64,000 nucleotides of DNA from Aphanomyces cochlioides (GCA_019828595.1 JAHQRK010000013.1:1953501-2017500), one strand, 5' to 3'. Positions 21,382-33,116 are shown, counted from the stretch's first letter. Notes: generated by a model not told the origin, from the sequence alone. Program-made: numbers and translations.

Positions 21382-22809
21382 ATGAGCAGCACGTCGCGCT
21401 TTCCCGCCTGCCCGCTCACAGTCGCTCAGGAAAAACAGTTCCGAGCTCAAGGCGCCGCGCTTCTCAACAAGTCGATTCGAGATTGCGAACAAACACTGGC
21501 GGATGTCGATCTCCACTGGAAATATGTCCGATTGCATCAAGGACTCAAAGTATACAAAGCCAAGACGAATCAAGCACCATCAGAACTCATGGTGACGGGC
21601 ATTGTGCGTGGATCACTCCATGATTTGATGAACTGTATGTATTCGGACGACAGTTTTTCCTTTCGACTCAATTCTGCACTTCTCATGCCGAAAGAACACC
21701 TCGACTGTGAAGTCCTCCATACAATCGATGTTCAAACAAGCGATGCGCCGTTTCGATACAATGGAATCAAATGGTGTGCGACGAAGTGGCCCGGTGGCAC
21801 GATGCACAAACCACGAGACTTGTGCTATTTTGAAACGACGGGAATCACACATGCACGAGATAGCCAAGGCCAAGTGCTCGAATATGGCTACAGCATCATG
21901 GAATCCATCGAATTGCCGCAATGCCCACATTTGGATGTCTATTCTATCGTCCGTGCCAAAGTCTCGATCCGCCACATTTTTCGAGAACTTCCAATTGGTT
22001 GCACCATGGTCTTGACGCACTGCACGATCGATCCAAGTGGCTCACTACCATCGTGGATGACTGACTTCAGCACGCTGCCACAATTGTTATCCGTCTCTCG
22101 CGCTGCAGAAGTTGCAGAGTCTATTTGTTTATCCAGAGCATCATTGGACAAACTCGCGACAGCGTCAATTTCTTCATCACGGAGCAGTTCACGTCTAAAT
22201 TTTCTATCCAAGCGCGAATGTGCCTTGTGCGGCAAAGAGGAATTCAAACTCGTCAAGAAACGTGTCGTCGAAGCTGCCGGTGCTGGTGTCAAAGTCACTA
22301 CTAAGCATTTCTGTCCACCATGCATTGCAACAGCACGCATTACACCACTGCCATTGCCCCCTCCTCCACCGCCATCTGCTGACCAAACGCCAACATCATC
22401 GTATTACGACCCATTGGCACGTTCGTGCTCTCTTTTGAGCAAGCCATCGTCCGCAACACTCTACAGTGACGATTTATCAGAAGACTTGTCCGAATTGTCG
22501 TCTATCTTGGAAGGTTCACTGCCACCGCCGCCGCCTATTCTCGATTTCGACGACGAAGAAGCTGATGAATCAGTCTATAGTGGTCTTGAATTTGACTGCC
22601 GGTCGACAAGTCTCTCGTCGTCAGAAATCACCGACACTGGATCATTTCTCCTGACCACGCAAGAGGATCTTGAGAGCGACACTTCAATCACAGCAAATAT
22701 GCTAGCCCAACAGCTCGTCCAGCTCAATATGACTCTCGACAACACGTACGACATCATGCGACGAACGCGCTCGCGCATGAATAGCTTGCAAAGCACTAGT
22801 TCCAAATAA
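21382..22809 (+). CDS. START-like domain protein with degenerate FYVE-type zinc finger
   Basis: This single exon codes 475 residues. Residues ~40-240 form an oomycete START-like (lipid-binding fold) region, with APSELMVTGIVRGSLHDLM, FRYNGIKWCATKWPGG, LCYFETTGI and VRAKVSIRHIFRELPIG. It is followed by Cys pairs (CALCGKEEFKLVKK, then HFCPPC) resembling a reduced FYVE finger, a proline-rich stretch, and an acidic Ser-rich tail with DDEEADESVYSGLEFD. The start at 21382 (MSSTSRFP) was chosen by alignment with the two intact relatives at 45491 and 48779; ATGs at 21289 and 21367 are also in frame. It is the most diverged intact member here. Function is unproven; proteins of this type are thought to bind lipids or membranes. 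Confidence 0.75.
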   Translation: MSSTSRFPACPLTVAQEKQFRAQGAALLNKSIRDCEQTLADVDLHWKYVRLHQGLKVYKAKTNQAPSELMVTGIVRGSLHDLMNCMYSDDSFSFRLNSALLMPKEHLDCEVLHTIDVQTSDAPFRYNGIKWCATKWPGGTMHKPRDLCYFETTGITHARDSQGQVLEYGYSIMESIELPQCPHLDVYSIVRAKVSIRHIFRELPIGCTMVLTHCTIDPSGSLPSWMTDFSTLPQLLSVSRAAEVAESICLSRASLDKLATASISSSRSSSRLNFLSKRECALCGKEEFKLVKKRVVEAAGAGVKVTTKHFCPPCIATARITPLPLPPPPPPSADQTPTSSYYDPLARSCSLLSKPSSATLYSDDLSEDLSELSSILEGSLPPPPPILDFDDEEADESVYSGLEFDCRSTSLSSSEITDTGSFLLTTQEDLESDTSITANMLAQQLVQLNMTLDNTYDIMRRTRSRMNSLQSTSSK

Positions 22810-23757
22810 GATAGTGATAGAACCATATTTAATAAGCTCTGGAACCATCTCTCCTCTCTTCAAATCCTCTCGATGGGTTTGCCAAAGGCAGCGATATCTC
22901 TAGTGATTTCAAGTCGGCTGACATCAGATTGTAGTTTGGGTTTTGTGCAGAACATCGTTTGAGTCATACTGACGCACGCCCTCGCTTTGACGTAACTCCC
23001 ATGCTGTGCATTGCTTCGGGCAAGCCCGCGGATGTCATGGTTGCTTTACTGAGCCCTTGAATCCAAAGTATTGGCGAGAACGAAATGGCTATCGGGCTAG
23101 CATGTCATCGGTGGGCATGCCCTTTGGTCAATGTAGTCGTCAAGTGAATGTGAAGCGAGGTAAAGTGTGGGTGGGTCATTGCATATTATGCAATGACTTG
23201 TGCAGATTTCGCTGTTCAGAGATGCTCTACCTGCTTGGCTTGGAGAAATTTTTTAGGGTTGCTGACAATGTGCCGTAAAGTTTAGACACTCTTTAGAACA
23301 CTTGGTCCAGTGACTTAGAACTTGCAGAATTCATATGATCAGTTTAGGCATTCACGTTATCAAGTCGCACAAGCAATGTCTAGCTCAGGCAAAAGAAAAA
23401 CATACTTGTCTTTCCTCTTGTGATAGCCACGACGGCATGGATGATACACTCTTCAATAAATTTCTCCTCTCGATGGGCAATATGATCGGCGTTGTCGTCG
23501 GCCAGCTGTCTTTGCTTATGTTTCCAAGCACTACCGCCTTGGTGGTAAATCAAGCATGACGACTTGTCATTCTATCTGACCCCGAGAGGGCGGACGAGCA
23601 TTTTGATCCGTGCAAATTGAATTGCTCCTTGACTTGACTCTTGACACAGAGGGCAAGACTGTATGCTTCTTGCCATCGCTGTCCAGCCTTGGCATAAAAA
23701 TGCCAACTTGAGTTGACTATCGACTCTTTTTGTTGGCCTAAATTCGAGCTGTTCACC
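22810..23757. other. Intergenic, no supported feature
   Basis: Downstream of the START-like gene I see no recognisable gene. ORFs at 23006 (GTG start) and 23335 lack domains. The segment ends at the Gypsy target duplication GTCCG; its continuation resumes at 29578. Confidence 0.4.
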
Positions 23758-23762
23758 GTCCG

Positions 23763-23976
23763 TGTAGCAAACTAGGCAGAGGAAGGCAAATTGTAGAATG
23801 AATTAGATCTCAACTTAACTTTAATCTAGCACATCCTTGTAACTTTAAGCCACATCCTATTGTCACATCGCTTTGGTTGGTGTTGAGGGGCGTTTACGCT
23901 AGTTTCCTAAGTCGTAAACTGCGTTACAGCATTCAGCCGAAGTCCTGAGCCAAACCGGTGGCTTAGGATCGCTATA
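23763..23976 (-). repeat. 3' LTR of the Gypsy element
   Basis: 214 bp, starting TGTAGCAAACTAGG and ending GCTATA on the plus strand. Identical to 29359-29572 except that the inner end is TATA instead of TACA. The change is at the inner (U3) edge. Confidence 0.95.
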
Positions 23977-26900
23977 TCCTCCCCGTGACGTCCGGCTGTC
24001 GTCGGGAAAGACGGCGCTGGAGGTCGTGAACTAGCTGGTTGAAATGAACGACGTGCTTGATGTTCTTTGTGAGTTCCCATGATGCTTCGCTTTCAGGTTG
24101 GCCATGCCACTTGATGAGATATTCGAGCTTGCGATTGAATTGTCTCTGCTTCAAGAGGCGTTCGACGATGAAGAGTTCTTCACCAGTTGAGTCATCGAGT
24201 ATGACGGGTGTTGCCTTGGGAATCGGTCGACTTGCAAATTTGGGATCGTTCGGTTGATAGTGTTTCAGGCGGTCGACATTGAAAACATCATGGAGTCTTG
24301 ACATTGATCGAGGCAACTTCAGGCGCATTGCGTTTTCATTGATTTCTTCAATGACTTCAAAGGGGCCGATGAATCGGGGAACTAGCTTTGGACGACCATT
24401 GCGATCTAATTGTTGTGCATGCTTCAAGGGCAAATCGCGGGTTGCAAGGAGAACTTGATCTCCAACTTTGAAAGTTATGTTTGAGCGCTTCTTGTCATAG
24501 AATGCCTTTTGTCTTGCTTGAGCCTTCTTCAAATTTTCTTGGGCAATCTTCACTATCTCTTGTCGTTCATCAGAGAAGTCTTTGGCAAAGTCATTTGGAG
24601 GCATTATACTATCTATTACAGGGTTTCGCAAAGTTCTTCCAGTGTCGATTTGAAATGGAGTGAGGCCAGTTGACGACTGAACAAGTCCTTGGTGAGCATA
24701 CTCTATCGTGGGTAAATGGTCAACCCATTCTTCTCCAAGATAGGACACTTGGCAACGTAGAGCATCTTCTAGTGTTCGATTTTGGCGTTCAGTTGCTCCA
24801 TCAGCTTGAGCACGACCCGCAGTTGTCATGGCTTGCTTGATATTCATGATTTGCATGAGGGACTTCCAGAAATTACTTGTAAATTTTGGGTCTCGATCAC
24901 TGATGATCACGCTTGGTAAGCCATGGTGGCGAACAACATGATCGAAAAACAACTTAGCGGTTTGCGGAGCATCGGCATTTGTTTGAGTTGGAATGTACTT
25001 AGCTCTTTTTGACAATTTGTCAACAACAACTAAGATAGCATCGCACGACTTGGATAGAGGTAGTCCAGTGATCCAGTCTGCTGAAATAGTATGCCAGCAT
25101 TCGTTAGGGGCTTGAATCGGAATCATTTTGCCATTGGCACGAAGACTATTTGACTTGTATCGACTGCAAGTTTCACAAGTTGCAACATAAAGTTTGACAT
25201 CTTCCAAGAGAGTATCCCAGTAATACCACTGAGAAATACTTAGCAATGTTCGTCTTGTTCCGGGATGCGCAGCAATGCTTGAGTCATGAGCTTGAGAAAT
25301 AACTTCAGTGCGCAGGATAACATCATTGGGAACATAAAGTCTCCATACTTGATCTTTCGAACGAAGGAAGTATAAGTCATCTTTTTGAACATATTTGTCT
25401 TGTATAGCAACAGAGATGTCTTTCTTGTAAGCTTTAATGTATCGCTCTTTCGTGTCTTGATCCATTTCGACTGTTGAATACGAAATTTGTCTTGAATGAT
25501 TGATTACAAGTCGTTGCGGAGTGGAAGCACATTTTTGACTTGACAGATCCTCCCCCAAAAATGGAGTTCCAACGAGCTTGGTAAGTTCACGTGAGGGGAA
25601 ACGGGATAAGTCAGGTGGAGTTTGCAAGGCATCAAGTCGTAGAGCGGCGTTTGCACAACGGATTCCGCAATTATGAACAGAAATCATCGTCGCAAAGTTT
25701 GAGGCATCTCGTGGAGGTCGCGAAAGCGCATCGGCAACGACATTAAGTTTGCCAGGCCGATGATGCAACACAAAGTCAAACGCACTGAAAAAGTCGAGCC
25801 ATCGAGTCAACTTAGGCGTGAGAATAGGAGTATCCATGAACCATTTACACGTGGAGTTGTCCGTGTAAATGTCGAATCGAGTACCATGAAGGTAGTGACG
25901 CCACTTGCCGAGTGCAAGCTTGATCGCGTAGAGTTCTTTTTCATGAGCAGGCCACTTGACTTCATGAGGGCCAAGTCGCTTAGACAAAAATGCGATCGGT
26001 CGATCATTGCTGTCCTTATCCAACTGGGATAAAACTGCCCCACAACAGTATCCTAAGGCCTCAGTTGTTACGATGAAAGGCTTGTCGTAGTTGGGCAGTT
26101 GTAAAACTGGAGCTTGTTGAAGTGCAATCTTGATCGTTAAAAAGGCTTGTCGCTGATCTTCAGTCCATGACCACGGCGTTTTTGGCTTCATCAATTCACT
26201 TAAAGGGCGGACAATGTCCGAAAACTTCGGAATAAACTTTCTGTAAAAGCTCGCAAATCCGATGAAACTCACTAAGTCTTTAGTGCACTTAGGTTCAGCC
26301 CATTGTTCGATTGCACGAACTTTTGACTTGTCAACGTGTAAGCCGTCTTTGGAAATTGTGTGGCCGAGAAAATCGACTGAGTCGAGGGCAAAGGCACACT
26401 TAGACGGACGAGCGTACAACTTTTCAGCTCGTAAAACATCGCAAATTGCTTGAAGGTGATGGATGTGGTCGTCGATTGACTTAGAGAAAACACAGATATC
26501 ATCCATGTATACAACGGCAAAGGGGAATTTATCGAAGAGGCGACGCATAAGTCGGGACCAAATTCCTGGCATTCCGGCCATTCCCATGGGAGCAACAACC
26601 CATTCATAGACTTCTCGATGAGTACGAAAGGCTGTGTATTTTCTTGCTTTTGGTTCAACAAGCATTTGGTGATATCCAGACGCTAAGTCGATCTTCGTAA
26701 AGACTTTGCTTCCATGCATGCGATCAAATAAGTCTTCGATGTTTGGCAAAGGGATCTTTGGGATCACCGTTTGCGAGTTGACATATCGATAGTCAAGAAC
26801 CCAACGTATTGGAGTGTCGGGATTCGCTGTTCTCATCCATTCGCTTCTTGACTTCATTTGGCCGTTTTCATCTTTCTTGGGGACTCCAAAGATGTTCGAA

Positions 26901-27152
26901 ACCCAGTCGCTGTTGGACAATTGAATCCATCGGAGGCAGTGCGTCGGGAAGTTCTTTAGGAAACACATCTTTATACTTTGTTAGGAGTGTTTTGATGGCA
27001 GGGTGAAGGTTTTCTTGAACTTCCTTGACTGTCGTAATCTTGAGAATCCATCCGTCGCTTGAGTTGTCGCTTTCTTCCTTGACTACACTTCCATTGATCG
27101 ATAAAATCTTGTGATTTCTCCAATCCACAATGGGATTAAAGCGATGGAACCA
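23972..27152 (-). pseudogene. Gypsy pol: RT, RNase H, integrase, chromodomain
   Basis: Two pieces. The first, 26868-27152, starts just after an in-frame stop (TAA at 27153-27155) and runs through FPKELPDALPPMD. The second, to 23972, begins at SDWVSNIFGVPKKDENGQM. Between them the N-terminal part of the RT fingers is missing and the frame shifts. The remaining RT has the active-site box VVYMDDICVFS. RNase H reads FIVTTEALGYCCGAVLS, with Glu where an Asp is usual. The integrase has an HHCC zinc finger (HDSSIAAHP to CETCSRYK) and a D,D,E core (SADWITGLP, IISDRDPKF, ATERQNRTLE). The C-terminus is a chromodomain (EELFIVERLLKQ, then YLIKWHGQPESEASWE), which in chromoviruses guides insertion to modified chromatin. 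Confidence 0.92.
23977..23990 (-). other. Polypurine tract of the Gypsy element
   Basis: The minus strand reads ACGGGGAGGA immediately before the 3' LTR, the expected position and composition for plus-strand priming. Confidence 0.65.
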
Positions 27153-27155
27153 TGG

Positions 27156-28594
27156 TTATCCTAAAATCACGTCAAAGTTCTTCGAACCCAGATCCCATTC
27201 CGTAAACGGTAAGTTGGGAAAAGACATTCCTTCGAGAACGAGAGAACCTTCAGCTTCATTTACTCGTTTTACGCCAGAGTTTTGTCCGTCAAATCCTTCA
27301 ATGATGGCTTCTTTTTCCCGAATGACTTGGTCACAGAGGCCAGGACGGCACAAAAGGTTTGTAGCACCGCTGTCAATTAAAATCTTTACCGGCTTTCCAT
27401 CCAGTTGACCTTCTGAAATCATCAGTTGATTTTCCGTTGGGACTTCCTTGTACTTGCTTTGAGCAACGTGCGTGTTGATCACTTCAATTTCTTCTTCTTC
27501 ATCGCTGTCTTCGGCTTCTTGAACTTGAACATTGTGTTGTCGGTTAGTTGGACGAGATGATTGTGTTCCAGAGAAAGTCACTGCTCTGTTGTTGTGGTTT
27601 GAACGGCGGAAATTGTTGTTTTGGTTGTTCTGGTGAAACCGTTGAGAGTTTCGGCAGACATTGGCTAGATGGCCTACTCGACCGCACTTGTAGCAGGTTC
27701 GAGGACCACGCTGAGAGTTTCGATTCATTTGCGCGTTATCGACTTCCATGTCATATTCGTCACGCTCTGGCTGCGGTTGACGGAAGGAAGAATAATGTCT
27801 TGAGTCTTGATTGTTTGGTCGTTGTCGCTGGTCATTGCCTTGGTGATTGCGTTGGAATCGTGGTCTGTGGTGTTGGTCACGGCGTTGCTGGTGGCGGGAG
27901 TCTCTTCCATTGTTTCCGAGAGTGAAACTATGCGCTCGCTCAAAGTCTAGAGCTACTTGAATGGCTTCGGTTACTGATTCACATCTTCTATATTGAACTT
28001 CTTCTCTTGTTCTTGTAGGCCGCGTTGGAAAAAGGATATCTTGTCGCGCTCGGTCATGTCTTGGACTTGAGTGCAAATACGGCGGAACTTGCCGACATAG
28101 TCCATTAAATTGGCGCAGTTAGCTTGCTTCAACTCGTAGAGTTGGTCGCGGATGCGGTCTTGTAAGTCATCGGGCTCGAATTCATATTGGAGTTCTTCTT
28201 CGAGTTCGAGGAGTGTTTTTGGTGGTTCGCCACTAGTGCGTAGGCGGTCTTGACTCCAGGCTGCTGCTAAGCCCCGAAAGTTGGCTACGACCATGGCAAT
28301 GCATCTTGTATGCGTCTCTTGATTCAGTTTAGGGTCGATGTTTTTCGCCTTGAAATATGTGTTTACTTGATGTATGTATAGACTTATGCTTTTGTCCATT
28401 CTTCCGTGATACTTCGGCATTGTAAGGCCTTCAACTTTGCATTCTTGACCACGTCGACTTTCTTCAAGTCGCTTGTTGCTTTCTTTTTGGACTTCAACTT
28501 GAAGGGATTGTGTCTTGGAGACTTCTTCCAAATTTTTCTCTAATCTATGAATTGTTTCTAACATTGTTGCAAATAATTGCTCTAATTCTACCAT
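27156..28594 (-). pseudogene. Gypsy gag, zinc knuckle and protease
   Basis: Gag starts at ATG 28594 with a coiled-coil-prone helix (LEQLFATMLETIHRLEKN), then a retrotransposon gag core (YLHQV-like segment, FRGLAAAW, FRRICTQVQDM). Near 28010-28030 the frame must shift by one base to pass from FFQRGL to RTREEVQYRRCESV. Then come a basic RQ-rich stretch, the CCHC knuckle CYKCGRVGHLANVC, and the aspartic protease with ILIDSGATNLLC. The frame ends at a TAA directly after NFDVILG, where relatives read through into PWFHRFNP. In other Gypsy elements gag-pol frame changes can be programmed, but a stop inside protease-RT is a lesion. Confidence 0.88.
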
Positions 28595-28725
28595 CTTCTT
28601 TTTCTGATATTATTTTTTTTTAAAGTGTTTTGTTTTGAATTCTTTTTCTAACTTTGTTCTATTTTCTTTTTTTTTGCTGTCTTTTTTGTTTTCTTAAAAA
28701 GACTAAGCTATTCTTTTTCTATTTT

Positions 28726-29094
28726 TTAACTTTTCTTCGTCTTCGACTTGGATTTCGCTTTTTCTTGATTTTGATTGACTGCTTTCTTCTTGGGGCGGGC
28801 TGCGCGGTAATTGATGATGTCGCGGTCGAGCGTCCCACTGATCAGATTTTCGACTTGAGTGTTGCGCCGGATAAGGTTATCCGTAAGAGCTTGAAATACG
28901 TTGCGCGTGTCGGAGTTTTTTGCTTCAGGGATTAGGGCACGCAGTTTCTTGATGACCACGCTTTGGAACGAGCAGAGTCGGTAGATGTCAGCACGCAATT
29001 TGATCGCTTCGCTGGGAGTCGAGAACAAATCCGCGATAGATTCGGCAGCCGCTAATTGGTGTACGCTTGAAACGCGATTGTTGCTTCTAGGCAT
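28726..29094 (-). CDS. Extra ORF between 5' LTR and gag of the Gypsy element
   Basis: A 122-residue frame with ATG at 29094, placed between the primer-binding site and gag. It is predicted helical (SVHQLAAAESIADLF, then RNVFQALTDNLIRRNTQ) and ends in a lysine-rich tail with KAKSKSKTKK. I do not recognise it. It could be an additional structural protein, an upstream part of gag separated by the purine-rich spacer at 28595-28725, or a captured host exon. Most Gypsy elements lack a separate ORF here. The frame is intact although gag-pol is broken. Confidence 0.55.
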   Translation of the reverse strand: MPRSNNRVSSVHQLAAAESIADLFSTPSEAIKLRADIYRLCSFQSVVIKKLRALIPEAKNSDTRNVFQALTDNLIRRNTQVENLISGTLDRDIINYRAARPKKKAVNQNQEKAKSKSKTKKS

Positions 29095-29340
29095 ATATAG
29101 ATCACTCTTAGACTGTGGTATGGATTATTCACAAGACTAGTACTTTACTCCTTCAGTCGAGTGGCGATTCTGCTCAAAAGAGACTAACAACGCGGACCCA
29201 CTCGTGGAGAAATACTGTGATGTCGAGTAAAATGACCACACAACCGCTTCGAGAAGACAGTTGAAATACCTTGGCAAACAAGGTTGAGGGACAGGGACAG
29301 AGAGGGACACCCAGGGACAGAGGGGAAAAGGTAAAGGTAA

Positions 29341-29356
29341 CCAAGAAGTGCTACCA
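29341..29356 (-). other. Primer-binding site of the Gypsy element
   Basis: Two bases inside the 5' LTR the minus strand reads TGGTAGCACTTCTTGG. It starts with TGG, as expected for pairing with the CCA end of a tRNA. The tRNA was not identified. Confidence 0.65.
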
Positions 29357-29358
29357 AA

Positions 29359-29572
29359 TGTAGCAAACTAGGCAGAGGAAGGCAAATTGTAGAATGAATT
29401 AGATCTCAACTTAACTTTAATCTAGCACATCCTTGTAACTTTAAGCCACATCCTATTGTCACATCGCTTTGGTTGGTGTTGAGGGGCGTTTACGCTAGTT
29501 TCCTAAGTCGTAAACTGCGTTACAGCATTCAGCCGAAGTCCTGAGCCAAACCGGTGGCTTAGGATCGCTACA
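29359..29572 (-). repeat. 5' LTR of the Gypsy element
   Basis: 214 bp, TGTAGC to GCTACA on the plus strand, giving perfect 6-bp terminal inverted repeats with TG...CA ends. Transcription would run leftwards from here. Confidence 0.95.
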
Positions 29573-29577
29573 GTCCG

Positions 29578-30286
29578 GGGGCAAGACCTTTCCTCGTTCT
29601 TTTCAAAGTGAATCTTCAAGGGAATAAGTCCAACGACGCCAGTAAGATCCTGTAAAGGAAGACAAAGTCATCGCAGTGGTCGTGTCGTCAGATTCAACAT
29701 CTGCTATTGATTGTCAGGAAAATATTGCTCAAATCTGCCCCACTGCTCTGGAAAACAATGTTGGTACAAACAACTTTTAACGATCGTAACGTGTTAATTG
29801 CGAAACAACAACAACTACAAACAACTTTTAAGAGATAGATTGGGGGCTACATATACGATAAGACGGGGCGATTCCCATCGTTGTGGCCGGCTTTCCATTC
29901 CCGTAATTATTGCCCTGCTAAAATATATCAACTTTTCAACTGTCTGGGGCAATGATGCCAGTGAATCTAGGCTCCTTAAGCTCAAATTCCCCTTCTGCCA
30001 TCATAAGCACAAAATGGTCGTTGAATCTTGACTTAGAAATGATGGCGAATCTTCGTCGTCCGGATAAAAGTCAAAGCCGTGGAAAAAATACAATAATCAA
30101 CGTTAGCATGCTCTTGGGCTATACTAGTATTCTCGCAGGAAAAAGAACGTTCTTTCAACGTCATCGGCAATCGAAAGCAGCTCAAAACAAGCTAGAACAT
30201 ACCTCTCGTGGCCTAGAGCTTGATAGACAAGATATTGATATCCGGATATGTACTTGACTATCATTGATCCAAACTTGATTTATTTA
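29578..30286. other. Intergenic, no supported feature
   Basis: This is the continuation of the sequence interrupted by the Gypsy element. Small ORFs (29798 and 29952, plus) have no recognisable domains. Confidence 0.35.
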
Positions 30287-30448
30287 TTTTGTATCAAAAG
30301 CACAATAATAACCTGTATAAGAGCGCGTTCTGTGGCCACGAAATATCATAATATTTTTGTGATATCGTGAAAAAATCCATTTTCATGAAATTGGAGTTAG
30401 TTTTTTTGCCAAAATAAGAGCCCAATATGGGAGTATATGGGCCTTGTA

Positions 30449-32236
30449 CAGTGATCCGGGAAATATAAGACCATGGGCGATTCTTCGCTGATTGGTCAAT
30501 TTCAGCCTCCACATGGACTCCATGTACTGCAATAAATTGTACCCCTTCAAATTGAATAGTGCAATTTAGAAATGAGTACGAAATCTGTATTGAACAAGAT
30601 TGTAAGACTTCATATACTTTGAAACTTGCTAGAGTTTACAAATTACACAGTTTGTCATGCAACCGATCCGAAGTCATCGGATTTTTGAAGAAATAGGGGA
30701 AACTCTATAATTTTATATTTGCTGCATCCATTTCGAAGATGTCTCAATGAACAAGCCGTCGCAATGCAACACGAAATGCACACAGTGTATTGATTCAATG
30801 AACTTTTGGCAACGCTTTTCTAAAGCTAGATCTTATTGTTTCGGGAGTGATTGCCTCCCAAGCCGCAATCGCCCTTTTAATTGTCGCCATTCACTTTTCT
30901 TTGGCTGTTCGCTGAGTGGTCGTCTCAGCAAGCCACATTCGGCGCAACACACTTTTGAAAGGGCCCATCACGCCCACGTCAAGAGGTTGCAATACAGATG
31001 TGCAATTCTTGGGGAGAGGACAAAGGTATGAGCTCAGCTCCTCCTCCACAATAGAGTAACTTTGATCACTCACATGAGCAGCAAAATTGTCAACAACAAA
31101 TAGTGTTGGGCCTCGCACTTCAGATCTAAATAGTGTAAATATATGTATGGCTCCGTCTATGTACCTCATAAAATCAGACAAGAAATATTTCCATCCATCA
31201 GCGTCCATCCATGCTTTCTTCTGAACAAAATACGCATGGGGTTGAGGATAATGTTGGAGTTCATCTTGTTCAATATAACCTCCCTTTTCACCCTTGATGA
31301 TGAAGAGTATGGGGAGTTTTCTCCTGTAATTAGTGTTAGTAAAAATATAATGTTGTGACACTAAATACTACCGTTACTGCGGGCTGATAGCACCGCTGTC
31401 AATCGTGAGGACGACTTCTCACTCGAGTCTAATGAAGTGTCTTGGTCAATTTGGGTCCAAAGATAGCGAGGAGGGGTATCGTAGAAGATACCCGTTTCAT
31501 CTACGTTAATGATATTTTCACTCGTAATGTACCGATAATTGTTCCAGAATTCGGAACAGAATTTCTCCTTTAAATCTCGGAGCTCATCACGCGACAACGG
31601 GAATGATGACGTCGCAGCACGCCGCCATGAGAAGTTGTTGCGTAGAGCAAAATCTCTGCAAAGAGATTCCACATTTTTGTAAGGATCGCCAACACACTCG
31701 CAGGAAGCGATGTAGTTTTGCAACCACTCTTGGTGGTGTGACTTAAGATACTGCACCATGTGAAAGGTGCTCAATGGTCTTCTCTTCTCTCTTAAGTAGA
31801 CCATGAACTCGAGAAGACTCTATGCAGTCAACAAAGATACAATAATACAATATATTATTTTCCTTACTTGGGGTTGTGGGAGAATACACGGTCTTCCAGC
31901 TCCTGGAGTCCTTTTGGCTTGTGGTTGAAGGGAATTCAACACTGTCGCATTCCATTTGCGTATCGTTTCTTTGGAGATTCCAATTGTTTCAACCACAGTT
32001 TCTAGTCCTTGTTCTTCGACGGCACGTAGAACCTTCAGCTTGTACGACGCGGTGTAAGAGCGTCGCAGTTTGTTCAACTTCTCGCTGTTTTCTGACATCG
32101 GTCAGAAACGTTATGGCCATGAAGCGATGTTTGACAACCTGTCATATCTATCTATTGTTAAATTTTATATTATTAAATTTGAGGGTTAGAAAATGGGGTA
32201 GGGTTTGTCCATGGTCTTATATTTCCCGGATCACTG
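30449..32236 (-). mobile_element. Second pogo-group transposon, 28-bp inverted repeats, TA duplication
   Basis: Positions 30449-30476 (starting CAGTGATCCGGGAAATATAAG) are the exact reverse complement of 32209-32236. TA flanks both ends (30447-30448 and 32237-32238). The element is 1788 bp long and holds one transposase gene on the minus strand. It sits inside the Harbinger-like element. Confidence 0.9.
30891..32098 (-). pseudogene. pogo-like transposase with one clear intron
   Basis: Exon 1 (31868-32098) starts MSENSEKLNKLRRSYTASYK and has a helix-turn-helix (VVETIGISKETIRKW). A 48-bp GT-AG intron at 31820-31867 joins PQPQ in frame to SLLEFMVYLREKRR. The DDE core has IINVDETGIFYDTPP, TLFVVDNFAAHVS and SVLQPLDVGVMGPFK, the DD-D pattern of pogo. 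A second GT-AG candidate of 48 bp (31324-31371) lies between SARSNG and RRKLPILFIIKG, but splicing there leaves the frame one base off, so the gene carries a frameshift or the boundary has mutated. The end at 30891 may not be the original C-terminus. It was probably active recently, since the inverted repeats are perfect. Confidence 0.8.
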
Positions 32237-32905
32237 TACTTCCATTGGTTGTTAAGATTGTTACACGTCCCACTTTGGCAACACTTTCAGCAATCGCAAC
32301 CTCCCACGAAGAAATGGAATCAACAAGGCTTGCAGCAAAAGAATCCATGAGTCGAAGGCTCACTGTCTGAGCAGGGAGCCCATTTTATTAGTAGTCTTTG
32401 CCACGAAAAGAGGCCATAAGCTCAAGAAAGACTGTTCGTTTACCAATTTGAAATATCTCACCTTACGAAACATCTCACACACTCACCAATTCTGGTCGTG
32501 TAAAGATGAAAAATATGTGTTTGTGAACAATTACATGTAGCATCAATGCTCCAGGTGGTCCATTGCGTTTAGGTAGGAGATTGTTAAGTCGGACATTGCG
32601 GGTTGGAGTCCCGACGAGAGCATTTTGCAAAAATTTATTTATCGGGGTTCATCTAGCTGCTTTGTACTCGTGAAGCGAGAAGGAACAGTCATTTGGACTT
32701 TTAGGCTACACTAGACTTCATCGTGCGTTGAATGAGCAATACCGTGACGTTCACAACAATGAAATGGCAGACGAGGTCGATAGATGTAGTTTACGTATCG
32801 GAGCCACAGATATCAATCGACGAATCACTCCGACGACTAAACTTCACACTAGAAACTGCTATGGGTTCTTGCTGTTCTCTACAGTCTTCAAGAGCTACAC
32901 CTTGT

Positions 32906-32976
32906 GATTGTAGAGTCTTTCATCGCTTATCTTGTCGCCAACCACCGCAAGATAAGCGATGAAAGACTCTACAATC
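32906..32976. repeat. Perfect 29-bp stem hairpin
   Basis: The left arm 32906-32934 (GATTGTAGAGTCTTTCATCG...) is the exact reverse complement of 32948-32976, around a 13-nt loop. First of three foldbacks in this stretch. Confidence 0.9.
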
Positions 32977-33006
32977 AATCTACAGTCTTCAAGATCTGTA
33001 GCTTGT

Positions 33007-33116
33007 GATTGTAGCTTTCTTTATCGCTCATCTTGCGGTCAACCACCGGCTCTACTTGCAACACGAAGCAGAGCCGGTGGTTGGCGACAAGATAAGCGAT
33101 GAAAGACTGTACAATC
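33007..33116. repeat. 47-bp imperfect stem hairpin
   Basis: The arms 33007-33053 and 33070-33116 pair with few mismatches; the inner 14 bp (CAACCACCGGCTCT) pair perfectly. The outer part is homologous to the first hairpin, whose loop contains the same CAACCACCG. Confidence 0.88.

Larger units (their letters stand above)
23763..29572 (-). mobile_element. Ty3/Gypsy chromovirus LTR retrotransposon
   Basis: A complete 5810-bp element on the minus strand with two 214-bp LTRs, a primer-binding site, a purine tract, gag, protease, reverse transcriptase/RNase H, integrase and a chromodomain. The 5-bp duplication GTCCG flanks it (23758-23762 and 29573-29577). The LTRs differ at one base by eye (23975 versus 29571), implying a very recent insertion. 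The reading frame is nevertheless broken in several places. Confidence 0.95.

Noticed and set aside
23006..23559. Two ORFs between the START-like gene and the Gypsy element
   Set aside because: One begins at GTG, neither has a domain, and composition resembles the non-coding surroundings.
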